NCBI GenBank assembly: GCA_900555615.1
Contig: USMB01000030.1
Location: 1 to 21,341, forward strand
Origin: an uncultured Clostridium sp.
Lineage (GTDB): Bacteria; Bacillota; Clostridia; TANB77; CAG-508
Length of the DNA: 21,341 bases
Direction of reading: 5' to 3'
The notes below the pieces were generated by a model. It saw only the letters and a program-made list of their open reading frames with translations, was not told the DNA's origin and searched no databases. Positions 15,512 through 21,341 of this stretch are shown here, one piece after another. The position numbers were made by a program, and so were the translations under genes. Numbering within the stretch: the stretch's first letter is position 1; each line of letters opens with the position of its first letter.

Positions 15512-16839
15512 CCTTTTAACTCTTTTTTATCATAAAAATTTGAGTTCATGAGGAATCCCAAAAATATAAAGAAATATGGCGAAGTATAATACATTGAATT
15601 TCCAAACATTGCTGATATTAAATATGTTATAACAACCAACAAGAATACTTGTCCTTTTTCATCTTTTTTTAAAAATTCTTTTATTCCTTTTATTATAATT
15701 ATTCCAACAGCTATTACATATAAAATCAATCCTGGTAACCCAGATGTTGTTGCTAGTTGTATCAATAAATTGTGTGGTCTATCTTGGTCAGTTATTCCAA
15801 CCGAATCATATTTAGTTCCTAAATTGTCCGGTCCATATCCCAAAATTGGATTTTCAGCAAAAAATTGCAATCCATATTTCCAAAGTGCCATTCTGTAAGT
15901 ACCTGTTTTTTCAAATTCTTTTTCAATTTTTTCATCATCTTTATTTAGAATTTTGTATATTATAGTTTTAAAATCATTTCCAAATTGCCTTATATTATCA
16001 AAAGCTAAAATTTTATAATCTTGTTTTATAGTGCATGATAATATCACAAAAATTGATATTGCTATTAATACTGCTACAACATTTTTTCGTTTAATAATGC
16101 TATACACTGTATACGAAATAACTGATATTGTAACAGCAAGATAACATCCAAATGTATTGTTATATATCAACATATAACTTATAAATGCAAAACATATTAA
16201 ATATAAAACTTTTATTTTCTTACTTTTCTCTGTCACATACATTCCAAAACAAGCCATCAATGATATCATCAAAAAATATCCATAATGATTAAATTGTGAA
16301 AAATAAGCTGTTTTACGACTTGTATTTACAAAATACATATTAAAAAATACAGGATTTATTTTCATGCTCACACACAAGCTCAAAATTGACATTAATGTTG
16401 TAACAACAATGATTGTATTTAAAATTATTTTCCTTAACTGGTCTGAATCAAGCAAAAATGCACATAAAAAGAATCCTGCATAATTTAAATACATAAAATA
16501 TCCTTCTTTTCTATATCCTGTTCCCTCAAATACATTTTTTTTATTTTCTGCAAAAATACAAGAAACAAATGTCCATATCATATATGCAGTAAAGAAAAAA
16601 ATTGGTATTATCTTTTTCAGAAACTCTTTTTTATTTGATGATTTTATTAATTTATAAATAAACCATCCTATAAATATTGCTATTCCTACTATTCCAATAA
16701 CCACCATTAGTTTTAAAGAATTTTCATTAGCATGCCATTTTCTATCTGTAAACCTTATTGTTTTTACTACTGGCACAATTGTCCAAAGTAATAGCATAAA
16801 GTATATTATATAATTTTTTACTTTTATAACTTTGTTCAT
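15508..16839 (-). CDS. O-antigen ligase / Wzy polymerase-family membrane protein
   Basis: The 443-aa polytopic membrane protein has about ten hydrophobic segments. The large extracytoplasmic loop bears the family's typical pattern: an Arg in GTYRMALWKYGL, then NPILGYGPDN, then the RPHN motif followed by LLIQLATTSGLPG (about residues 314-370). Members of this Wzy_C family join or polymerise glycan units on lipid carriers outside the membrane. The substrate here is unknown and no glycosyltransferases are visible nearby. Two in-frame ATGs lie at 16845 and 16839. The GGGGGA ribosome site (16848-16853) is only 2 bases from the first and 8 from the second, so 16839 is preferred. The gene has its own promoter and terminator and is probably monocistronic. 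A role in handling the NRPS product is not supported by anything seen. Confidence 0.87.
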   Translation of the reverse strand: MNKVIKVKNYIIYFMLLLWTIVPVVKTIRFTDRKWHANENSLKLMVVIGIVGIAIFIGWFIYKLIKSSNKKEFLKKIIPIFFFTAYMIWTFVSCIFAENKKNVFEGTGYRKEGYFMYLNYAGFFLCAFLLDSDQLRKIILNTIIVVTTLMSILSLCVSMKINPVFFNMYFVNTSRKTAYFSQFNHYGYFLMISLMACFGMYVTEKSKKIKVLYLICFAFISYMLIYNNTFGCYLAVTISVISYTVYSIIKRKNVVAVLIAISIFVILSCTIKQDYKILAFDNIRQFGNDFKTIIYKILNKDDEKIEKEFEKTGTYRMALWKYGLQFFAENPILGYGPDNLGTKYDSVGITDQDRPHNLLIQLATTSGLPGLILYVIAVGIIIIKGIKEFLKKDEKGQVFLLVVITYLISAMFGNSMYYTSPYFFIFLGFLMNSNFYDKKELKG

Positions 16840-16862
16840 ATACATTATCCCCCGTTTCGCTT

Positions 16863-16891
16863 ATTATATATTATTTATTTTTTATTGTCCA
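16863..16891 (-). promoter_or_regulatory. Promoter of the ligase-like gene
   Basis: On the minus strand TGGACA (16886-16891), a 17-bp spacer and TATAAT (16863-16868), with the -10 about 24 bp upstream of the chosen ATG. It lies in the divergent gap shared with the HtrA gene, for which no equally good promoter is visible. Confidence 0.65.
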
Positions 16892-16944
16892 TATTTTTGA
16901 TTATTTTAAAATTTTAGTATCATACTTAATACTAGGAGGCTGAT

Positions 16945-18054
16945 ATGTTTAAAAAGTTTTTTAAAATTTTAATTTATATTATACTTATTGCTCTATTACT
17001 CGGTATTGCTTTCTCAATTTATACTACATATAATAATATAGATATTACACCTGAATACGAAATTAAGAGAACTGAATCCACAATTCCTTTACAAACTGTG
17101 GAAAATGTCACTCAAGAAAGCCAATCTGTGGCAGATATGTTAGAAAAAGTTTCACAAAGTGTAGTTGGAATATCTAAAATAAAAACAAAATCTAATTCAA
17201 TCTTTTCCTCTAGTAATTCCATAAATGAATTAGGGTTGGGAACAGGAATTATTGTCTCTAATAATGGATATATTTTAAGCAATTGCCATGTTACAGGCAA
17301 AAAATCTTCAACATGTTATATCACTTTGGAAAATGGTTATACTTATGAAGGTTCTGTTGTTTGGTGTGATTCAGATTTAGATTTATCTATTACAAAAATC
17401 AATGCCACAAACCTACCTTATGCAACTATTGGAGATTCTTCTAATTTGAAAGCTGGCGAAACAGTTTATGCAATAGGAAATCCAATAGGATATGAATTTA
17501 GAAAAACCATTACTTCTGGAATAATTAGTTCTACTAACAGGTCTATCAGATTTGAAGAAAATAATAATGTAGTTTATATGACTGATTTAATTCAAACAGA
17601 TGCTTCAATAAACCCAGGAAATAGTGGCGGACCTCTGTTAAGATCTAATGGCGAGGTTATTGGAGTAAATACTGTTAAAATAACTTCTGCTGAAGGGATT
17701 GGTTTTGCGGTTCCTGTTAATGTTGTAAAACCTGTGATTGAAAATTTTGTAACTAATAATAGTTTTAATGAAGCTTATCTAGGAATTTACGCTTATGACA
17801 AAGAGGTTATTCCTTATCTTTCTTCTGCTCCTAACTTTTCATCTGGAATATATCTGGTTCATATAAATTCCGATAGCCCAGCAATTTCAAGCGGAATTCA
17901 AGTTGGAGATATAATAACTTCTATTGATGGAAAAAATATTAATAATATGATTGAATTAAAAGAATATATCTATACAAAATTGCCCGGAGATACTGTTTCT
18001 GTTAATGTTAGCCGTGGATATGTATCAAGAACCTTTGATATTATTTTAAAATAA
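16945..18054 (+). CDS. Membrane-anchored HtrA/DegP-type serine protease with PDZ domain
   Basis: The 369-aa protein has an N-terminal basic segment and one membrane helix (about 8-28), with no signal-peptidase site, so the rest should lie outside the membrane. The chymotrypsin-fold protease domain (about 65-270) has the full triad: H115 in SNCHVTG, D146 in DLDLSI and S227 in GNSGGP. One PDZ domain follows (about 278-369; GIQVGDIITSIDGK). HtrA proteins degrade or refold damaged envelope proteins. ATG 16945 has a perfect AGGAGG 5 bases upstream. It is divergent from the ligase-like gene and is followed by a hairpin and the tRNA-Arg remnant. It probably belongs to the chromosomal backbone just outside the integrated element. 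Confidence 0.94.
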   Translation: MFKKFFKILIYIILIALLLGIAFSIYTTYNNIDITPEYEIKRTESTIPLQTVENVTQESQSVADMLEKVSQSVVGISKIKTKSNSIFSSSNSINELGLGTGIIVSNNGYILSNCHVTGKKSSTCYITLENGYTYEGSVVWCDSDLDLSITKINATNLPYATIGDSSNLKAGETVYAIGNPIGYEFRKTITSGIISSTNRSIRFEENNNVVYMTDLIQTDASINPGNSGGPLLRSNGEVIGVNTVKITSAEGIGFAVPVNVVKPVIENFVTNNSFNEAYLGIYAYDKEVIPYLSSAPNFSSGIYLVHINSDSPAISSGIQVGDIITSIDGKNINNMIELKEYIYTKLPGDTVSVNVSRGYVSRTFDIILK

Positions 18055-18094
18055 TTTTGGGATTTTTTCCAAATATACTTGAAAAATCCCAAAA
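18055..18094. terminator. Hairpin terminator after the HtrA gene
   Basis: A 13-bp perfect stem, TTTTGGGATTTTT (18055-18067) with AAAAATCCCAAAA (18082-18094), begins at the base after the HtrA stop. The T-rich arm lies inside the stem and there is no separate T-run on the plus strand, so termination may be only partial. The -35 of the following tRNA promoter overlaps its right arm. Confidence 0.6.
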
Positions 18095-18107
18095 TTCACA
18101 GTATAAT
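18079..18107 (+). promoter_or_regulatory. tRNA promoter (interrupted tRNA-Arg)
   Basis: TTGAAA (18079-18084), a 17-bp spacer and a perfect TATAAT (18102-18107), with the tRNA 5' end 12 bp downstream. The same box sequences and spacing precede the intact tRNA-Arg. Confidence 0.8.
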
Positions 18108-18119
18108 AGATAAGGTAAT

Positions 18120-18160
18120 GCGCTCGTAGTTTAGCTGGATAGAATGCGAGGCTACGAACC
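18120..18160 (+). pseudogene. 5' half of a tRNA-Arg(ACG) gene, broken after the anticodon loop
   Basis: GCGCTCG (acceptor 5' strand), TA, a D-arm (GTTT / GAAT with GCTGGAT in the loop), an anticodon 5' stem CGAGG and the loop CTACGAA (anticodon ACG, 18154-18156) are followed by only two bases of the 3' stem (CC). After 18160 the sequence no longer pairs, and there is no T-arm or CGAGCGC acceptor partner in the following 250 bp. With its good promoter this looks like a host tRNA-Arg(ACG) gene cut by integration. The missing 3' half should lie at the far end of the element, outside this window. Confidence 0.75.
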
Positions 18161-18176
18161 AAGTATGCAATTGGTT
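18157..18176. other. Candidate attachment core: AACCAA-N8-TTGGTT
   Basis: Two 6-bp inverted arms (18157-18162 and 18171-18176) flank an 8-bp spacer and lie exactly where the tRNA homology ends. This is the form of a tyrosine-recombinase core site. Its role is inferred from position and symmetry only. Confidence 0.35.
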
Positions 18177-18194
18177 GCAAAACCGTTGAAATAT

Positions 18195-18239
18195 GGGAAG
18201 TTCGGGAGTTGGTTTTGTTGTATGTCCCCAAACTTTCCC
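18195..18239. repeat. GC-rich imperfect hairpin in the putative element end
   Basis: GGGAAGTTCGGG (18195-18206) can pair with CCCAAACTTTCCC (18227-18239), with one mismatch and one bulge. It stands out in very AT-rich surroundings. It lacks a T-run, so it is not an obvious terminator. Confidence 0.4.
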
Positions 18240-18241
18240 CC

Positions 18242-18254
18242 AGATGCTTAGTTT
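18242..18254. repeat. Inverted repeat arm flanking the intact tRNA-Arg (left)
   Basis: AGATGCTTAGTTT matches the reverse complement of 18392-18404 at 12 of 13 bases. The two arms bracket the replacement tRNA and its promoter. Confidence 0.5.
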
Positions 18255-18274
18255 AAAATTATTTTTGCTATATA

Positions 18275-18303
18275 TTGAAAATTTAATAAAATTGTTTTAT
18301 AAT
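18275..18303 (+). promoter_or_regulatory. Promoter of the intact tRNA-Arg
   Basis: TTGAAA (18275-18280), 17 bp, TATAAT (18298-18303), with the tRNA starting 11 bp later. It has the same boxes and spacing as the promoter of the interrupted tRNA. Confidence 0.8.
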
Positions 18304-18314
18304 AATTAACATAT

Positions 18315-18392
18315 GCGGCTATAGTTTAACTGGATAGAATGCAAGCCTACGAAGTTTGAGATTTGGGGGTTCGAGTCCCTCTAGCCGCACCA
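18315..18392 (+). tRNA. tRNA-Arg (anticodon ACG), with encoded CCA
   Basis: The acceptor strands GCGGCTA (18315-18321) and TAGCCGC (18382-18388) pair fully, followed by discriminator A and CCA. The anticodon stem is CAAGC/GTTTG with one G-U pair and the loop CTACGAA, giving anticodon ACG at 18349-18351. The T-arm is GGGGG/CCCTC with loop TTCGAGT. The D-arm matches that of the interrupted copy closely. It should read CGN arginine codons after A34 is converted to inosine. It has its own promoter and a terminator 25 bp downstream. Confidence 0.93.
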
Positions 18393-18404
18393 AATTAAGC
18401 ATCT
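18392..18404. repeat. Inverted repeat arm flanking the intact tRNA-Arg (right)
   Basis: AAATTAAGCATCT is the partner of 18242-18254. It begins at the last base of the tRNA CCA and ends 11 bp before the integrase stop codon. Confidence 0.5.
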
Positions 18405-18414
18405 GTATATGTTT

Positions 18415-19845
18415 TTAAGCACTTATCTTCATAGGTGCTTTTATTTTTTTCTTTGTAAACCTTGTTCCTTTTAATTTAGTTTCTTTTTCTGTTTCAAATG
18501 ACTTATGACTTGCTTTTTTAAATTCTTCTTTCTTCCTTTTATCAGAAATAAAGATATAATAAAATTCTGTAGTTTCAAAATCAGCGTGTCCCATAATTTC
18601 TCTTAAAACTTCTTTATCCATTCCATTCTCACTCATTAAAGTTGCAAAAGAATGTCTAAAACCATATACAGTCATATGTTCCAAGCCATATTTCTTAATT
18701 ATAGATTTTAATTTTTTATCAAGTCTTTCAGGTAAGTATGGTGTTCCTATTGTATTCAAAAAAACATGTTCCTTTGAAGGATCAAATTTTCTTCGTTGCT
18801 TTTCTCTTAATTCTTTTCTTTCGTTGTATATTTCTTGTAGCATTTTCTTTAATCTAGGACTTAAAGGAATCTCCCTATAACTTTCTTCTGTTTTTAAATC
18901 ATCATCTACATACTCATGACCAATTATATTGAAATCATAATCATAAATTGTAGTATCTTTATGTGCATTATCTACATATAACATATCTTTATCAAATAAT
19001 ATGTTTGACATCAATAATCCACATCCTTCTTCTGGCCTCATACCAGACTGCAATAATGTTGCAAATAACTTGCAAAAACTTCGACCATCTTTTTCTAAAA
19101 TATCAAGCCATATTGGTTGTCTATCAGCAGGTAGATATACCAATTTTGTTTTTTTAGACCTTTTCTTTTTAGAAAATTTTAGTTCAAATTCAGGTATTTC
19201 CTTAATAAGTTCTTTCTTTTTTGCATATTGAAGTATTTGTCTAATCATTAAAAAAACATCTTTTGCAGCACGAGGATAAACTTTTCGTAAATCAGAAACA
19301 TATTCTTCTACAATTTCTTTTGTCATTTCTGGTACAGTATATTGAGAAAAATTGCCTTTTATATGTTTTTTTAATGTATATGCGTATGTTTCAACTGTTT
19401 TGGGACTAATTTTCTTTCCTGTCGTAGGATTAATATATTCTTTTTTATAATTAAGCCACATAACAGCAAAATCGGAAAAATTAATACAAGAACTTATACC
19501 ACGATGAAGTATAACATCTTCTTTTGCATCTTTATACTCAGGAAAATACTTCAAATTTTCTTCACATTCTTCCGAAAACACACTTTCTTCAACTAATTCA
19601 TGGTTTTGTTTTATTAAATAAGTATCAATAATTAGTTCTGCTAATCTTTGTCTTGCTAATTGTTCTGTTTGTGCTGACCTAGATAGTCTTGGGTTGCAAT
19701 CTGCCCCTTTCAATTTGTTTTTTAATTCTAATCTCACTCTAGCTTCAAAGCTGTTGCCTCTTTTTCTTATTGTAACTGTTCCTTTTTCAGCCTTTTTTGC
19801 TTTTGTATTAATATTAGTAGCTCTTTTATTATTTATTTTTTCCAT
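18415..19845 (-). CDS. Tyrosine site-specific recombinase (integrase)
   Basis: The 476-aa protein has a basic N-terminus (1-30, then an AP2-like arm-binding stretch RKRGNSFEARVRLELK), a core-binding helical domain (about 120-215) and a catalytic domain (about 235-445). Catalytic residues are R270 (SGMRPEE), K318, R397 in YGFRHSF, H420 in IMGH and the nucleophile Y429 (or Y430) in TTEFYY. The box II position three residues before R397 is Tyr (Y394) rather than the usual His, a tolerated variant in this family. ATG 19845 has AAAGGAG about 11 bases upstream. The gene points toward the tRNA-Arg and its stop lies 23 bp past the tRNA end, the usual arrangement for elements inserted at tRNA genes. 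It is expected to catalyse integration and, with an excisionase, excision. Confidence 0.94.
   Translation of the reverse strand: MEKINNKRATNINTKAKKAEKGTVTIRKRGNSFEARVRLELKNKLKGADCNPRLSRSAQTEQLARQRLAELIIDTYLIKQNHELVEESVFSEECEENLKYFPEYKDAKEDVILHRGISSCINFSDFAVMWLNYKKEYINPTTGKKISPKTVETYAYTLKKHIKGNFSQYTVPEMTKEIVEEYVSDLRKVYPRAAKDVFLMIRQILQYAKKKELIKEIPEFELKFSKKKRSKKTKLVYLPADRQPIWLDILEKDGRSFCKLFATLLQSGMRPEEGCGLLMSNILFDKDMLYVDNAHKDTTIYDYDFNIIGHEYVDDDLKTEESYREIPLSPRLKKMLQEIYNERKELREKQRRKFDPSKEHVFLNTIGTPYLPERLDKKLKSIIKKYGLEHMTVYGFRHSFATLMSENGMDKEVLREIMGHADFETTEFYYIFISDKRKKEEFKKASHKSFETEKETKLKGTRFTKKKIKAPMKISA
18417..18450 (+). terminator. tRNA-Arg terminator lying inside the integrase 3' end
   Basis: The stem AAGCACTT (18417-18424) / AGGTGCTT (18433-18440) has one wobble pair and is followed on the plus strand by TTATTTTTTT. 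It is oriented to end the tRNA transcript but is built from the last codons of the opposing integrase gene. Confidence 0.7.
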
Positions 19846-19953
19846 TCCGTTTTATACTCCTTTCAAAAGGCTTAAAATAAACAACAAAAAAGATATATTA
19901 TAAAACTGTATCAATTATATAATATACCCTTTTATAAAAGCAATGGTGAAATC

Positions 19954-20160
19954 TTAATATTTTCCATAAGTACCATAATTGTTATCAAACCATTCCTGTA
20001 ATTTTGCTCCGTTAATAATTATTTTTCTTTTGAATCTTATTGCAGGAAAACCTGGAACTGTTACTAACTTTAGCATTAGATTTCTGCCTATTCCTAGTTG
20101 TTTTCTTGCTTCATCAATACTTATACCAAATCTAGCAATATCAAAGTTATTATTATTCAT
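19954..20160 (-). CDS. Excisionase-like small HTH protein
   Basis: The 68-aa protein has a winged-helix/MerR-like HTH of the excisionase (HTH_17) type: SIDEARKQLGIGRNLMLKL as the helices, FPAIRFKRKIIIN as the wing and KLQEWFDNN as the final helix. Such proteins bind next to att sites and direct the integrase towards excision, or act as repressors. A GTG at 20169 is in frame, but its AAACGGAT is directly adjacent, so the ATG at 20160 is preferred. That ATG overlaps the stop of the preceding gene (ATGAATAA), implying translational coupling. The gene lies 108 bp upstream of the integrase gene on the same strand, as expected for a recombination-directionality factor. Confidence 0.82.
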   Translation of the reverse strand: MNNNNFDIARFGISIDEARKQLGIGRNLMLKLVTVPGFPAIRFKRKIIINGAKLQEWFDNNYGTYGKY

Positions 20161-20371
20161 TTGTATCACATCCGTTTTTCAAATCTTTTAATTTCTTTTC
20201 TGCATAAACTTTACTCTCTGCAATTCCTAACACAATATTTCTGGGATAGATTTTAAACGCCTGTTTCATTTCTATACCAAAATTAGCAACACTTAAATCT
20301 CCCGTATAATCAGAATGAATCATACTTTCAAATGCTATTTGTCCGTATGCAATAGCTTCTTTTTTATTCAT
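20153..20371 (-). CDS. Small protein of unknown function in the element
   Basis: The 72-aa protein is not recognised. It is mostly helical-looking and soluble, with no Cys pair or membrane segment. ATG 20371 has a strong GGAGGTG 6 bases upstream. Its start overlaps the end of the preceding gene by 8 bp, and its own stop overlaps the start of the excisionase-like gene, so the three are co-translated. It could be an accessory factor for integration or a regulator; that is a guess from place only. Confidence 0.72.
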   Translation of the reverse strand: MNKKEAIAYGQIAFESMIHSDYTGDLSVANFGIEMKQAFKIYPRNIVLGIAESKVYAEKKLKDLKNGCDTNE

Positions 20372-20609
20372 AGCTTACACCTCCAACAAAAGTTTCAAAA
20401 AGAGAAATAATATTGTCCCATTGAATTTCCGAATCTTCTGTTATAGTAATTTCGCATTTTTCAATATAAGAATAATCTTTTTTTGACCTTATAATAAATT
20501 CTAATTTTTGTGAGTCATTTGCTGAATAATTTATTTCTGCATAAACTTTACTTTGTTTTGTATTCAATTTATCAGCCAATTTAAAAACTTTTAATAATTT
20601 CTGTTCCAT
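20364..20609 (-). CDS. Small protein of unknown function in the element
   Basis: The 81-aa protein is not recognised. It starts with a short basic helix (EQKLLKVFKLADKL), followed by alternating strand-like stretches (KVYAEINYS, KLEFIIRSK, KCEITITED) and a helix near the end. ATG 20609 lies 5 bp after the stop of the preceding HTH gene, with an AAAGG ribosome site inside that gene's last codons. It overlaps the next gene by 8 bp. This tight packing suggests one transcript from the HTH gene through to the excisionase. Confidence 0.7.
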   Translation of the reverse strand: MEQKLLKVFKLADKLNTKQSKVYAEINYSANDSQKLEFIIRSKKDYSYIEKCEITITEDSEIQWDNIISLFETFVGGVSYE

Positions 20610-20614
20610 AATTA

Positions 20615-21037
20615 TTACCTTTCTTTTATATATTTAGGTACATCTGCAGAACGACCAAGTTTCTCATCAAATTCGTACCTATGTTTAGAAGGGTTATATT
20701 TGTAAGCACTACTATTCCATTTTCGATAGCTTTCATTGCTTAAATGTTTCGATTTTGATAATTCAAGTGATGCTTGTCTATGTTGTTCTTCCACAAAAGC
20801 AAAATTGTCATCAATTCTTTTTTGTTCTCTTTTGTGTTTTATAAATTTATTTTGATCTTGTTTTCTTTTTTTCTTTGACTTATTACTTCTGTATTCTTTC
20901 TCCTTAGAGTATCTTTCATCTTGCTTAATTATTTTTGTAATATAACTAGAAGATGTATGTATCATTTCTGCTATTTCTTTTACTTTTAAATGCTCATTAA
21001 AAAAATACTTTATAATTAGTTCTTTTGAATTTTCCAT
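20615..21037 (-). CDS. Helix-turn-helix protein with charged coiled tail
   Basis: The 140-aa protein carries an HTH at about residues 5-45 (KYFFNEHLKVKEIAEMIHTS then SYITKIIKQD), resembling sigma-region-4-type DNA binders. A very basic stretch (about 48-75, KSKKKRKQDQ) and a charged helical region follow, and the C-terminal 40 residues hold Tyr and Lys. The ATG at 21037 follows AGGTGATTAA. Upstream is a TTGTCG/CGACAA inverted repeat that may be an operator. Proteins like this are often found near the regulatory end of clostridial integrative elements. The target is unknown. Confidence 0.75.
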   Translation of the reverse strand: MENSKELIIKYFFNEHLKVKEIAEMIHTSSSYITKIIKQDERYSKEKEYRSNKSKKKRKQDQNKFIKHKREQKRIDDNFAFVEEQHRQASLELSKSKHLSNESYRKWNSSAYKYNPSKHRYEFDEKLGRSADVPKYIKER

Positions 21038-21059
21038 TTAATCACCTATGGTTAATTTT

Positions 21060-21085
21060 TTGTCGACAATATTTTGATACGACAA
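21060..21085. promoter_or_regulatory. Possible operator: TTGTCG-N14-CGACAA
   Basis: Perfect 6-bp inverted arms (21060-21065 and 21080-21085) lie 23 bp upstream of the HTH gene start. On the minus strand TTGTCG also occurs twice as a direct repeat. It may be an autoregulatory site of the HTH protein, judged by position and symmetry only. Confidence 0.3.
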
Positions 21086-21099
21086 GCCTATTAGAGAAA

Positions 21100-21270
21100 T
21101 TACTTAATCTCTAATTCTTTCATCTTTTTTCTAAATGCTTCTTGTTTTTGTTTTTTACTTTTTAATTCTTTACGAAGTCTAATTTTTAATTTTATTTTTG
21201 GTAGTAAAACATCAATAAAGAATATTATAAATGTAAGGCATAATCCAATTAATACAAATCTTAAAAACAT
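21100..21270 (-). CDS. Small single-pass membrane protein
   Basis: The 56-aa protein has one membrane helix (about 3-24, FVLIGLCLTFIIFFIDVLL) followed by a very basic, probably coiled cytoplasmic tail (KIRLRKELKSKKQ). An ATG exists at 21288, but AAAGGAG lies 7 bases upstream of the internal ATG at 21270 and nothing usable precedes the first, so the start is set at 21270. Function unknown. A terminator-like hairpin precedes it, so it may start its own transcript or be attenuated. Confidence 0.65.
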   Translation of the reverse strand: MFLRFVLIGLCLTFIIFFIDVLLPKIKLKIRLRKELKSKKQKQEAFRKKMKELEIK

Positions 21271-21295
21271 CTTAAATCTCCTTTCCATAAAAAAT

Positions 21296-21317
21296 AAGAA
21301 AAATCAAGATTTTTCTT
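21296..21317 (-). terminator. AT-rich terminator-like hairpin
   Basis: AAGAAAAATC / GATTTTTCTT forms a 10-bp perfect stem. On the minus strand it is followed by ATTTTTT. It would end transcription from beyond the right window edge, just before the small membrane protein gene. Confidence 0.5.
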
Positions 21318-21321
21318 TCTA

Positions 21322-21341
21322 AGAGTTGCTAACGCAACTCT
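21322..21341. repeat. Short perfect hairpin at the window edge
   Basis: AGAGTTGC-TAAC-GCAACTCT is an 8-bp perfect stem with a 4-base loop at the very end of the window. It may be part of a terminator of the next gene; the context is cut off. Confidence 0.4.

Larger units (their letters stand above)
18161..21341. mobile_element. Left end of an integrative element (partial)
   Basis: From the break in the first tRNA-Arg to the window end: a replacement tRNA-Arg, a tyrosine integrase, an excisionase-like HTH protein, and small overlapping genes on the minus strand typical of integrative or conjugative elements. No conjugation, replication or cargo genes are reached. The left border is either 18161 (tRNA split) or the 3' end of the intact tRNA near 18392; I favour the former. 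Confidence 0.7.

Noticed and set aside
15508..16839. O-antigen ligase-like protein as part of the NRPS pathway
   Set aside because: It has its own promoter and a very strong terminator before the NRPS promoter, and its family acts on glycans; only proximity would link them.
18120..18241. A tRNA-Arg interrupted by an intron rather than truncated
   Set aside because: Group I introns do interrupt bacterial tRNA-Arg genes, but no 3' exon (anticodon 3' stem, T-arm, CGAGCGC) is found downstream within the window and the following sequence lacks visible intron core elements.
18365..18392. Attachment site in the 3' end of the intact tRNA as the sole left border
   Set aside because: This is the usual arrangement and cannot be excluded without the other end, but it leaves the half tRNA with a good promoter just upstream unexplained. 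It is kept as the competing hypothesis.
18389..18398. Integrase box II Tyr (Y394) as a sign of an inactive enzyme
   Set aside because: All other catalytic residues are present, and Tyr or Lys at this His position is known in active tyrosine recombinases.
1..21341. CRISPR array, rRNA genes or classical riboswitch
   Set aside because: No regularly spaced short repeats, no rRNA-like conserved stretches and no recognisable riboswitch leader were seen; the operon leaders are short (about 15-50 bases).

Overview
The window comes from a very AT-rich (low-GC) Gram-positive bacterium that uses the standard code: TGA serves as a stop, for example at the end of the 2,471-residue synthetase. Strong Shine-Dalgarno sequences, near-consensus sigma-A promoters with 17-bp spacers, a REC/HD-GYP regulator, a 7TM histidine kinase and a bimodular NRPS with a reductase end all point to the Clostridia, probably a gut-type lineage. 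I cannot name the species.

Left part (1-6.1 kb). A decayed transposase (208-815) precedes a REC-HD-GYP response regulator (1078-2142, minus). Next is an intact IS1634-family insertion sequence (2794-4724) flanked by two apparently identical 549-bp direct repeats (2245-2793 and 4725-5273). The repeats begin and end exactly at the IS termini, so they look like one very long target-site duplication. It has copied a complete small gene with its promoter (87-aa unknown protein) and the last 36 codons of the neighbouring lipase-like hydrolase. Both original genes survive in the right-hand copy.

Central part (5.2-15.4 kb, minus strand). An NRPS of architecture C-A-T-C-A-T-R (7943-15358), a membrane PAS histidine kinase (6118-7935) and an alpha/beta hydrolase (5163-6092) are tightly packed and probably form one operon, with a well-formed promoter at 15413-15441. 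The terminal reductase predicts a peptide aldehyde (or a pyrazinone formed from it). The first adenylation domain carries a glycine-like pocket code. Before the IS inserted, the HD-GYP gene began about 540 bp beyond the hydrolase stop and could be an output partner for the kinase.

Right of the NRPS are an O-antigen ligase/Wzy-like membrane protein (15508-16839, minus, own promoter and a strong terminator) and a membrane-anchored HtrA-type protease with a PDZ domain (16945-18054, plus).

Right end (18.1-21.3 kb). This is the edge of an integrative element. A tRNA-Arg(ACG) gene with a perfect promoter breaks off just after its anticodon loop (18120-18160). About 150 bp further on is a second, complete tRNA-Arg(ACG) with the same promoter layout (18315-18392), followed tail-to-tail by a tyrosine integrase (18415-19845). 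Upstream of the integrase lies a compact run of small overlapping genes: an excisionase-like HTH protein, two unknowns, an HTH protein and a small membrane protein. The layout suggests an element that split the host tRNA gene and brought its own replacement.
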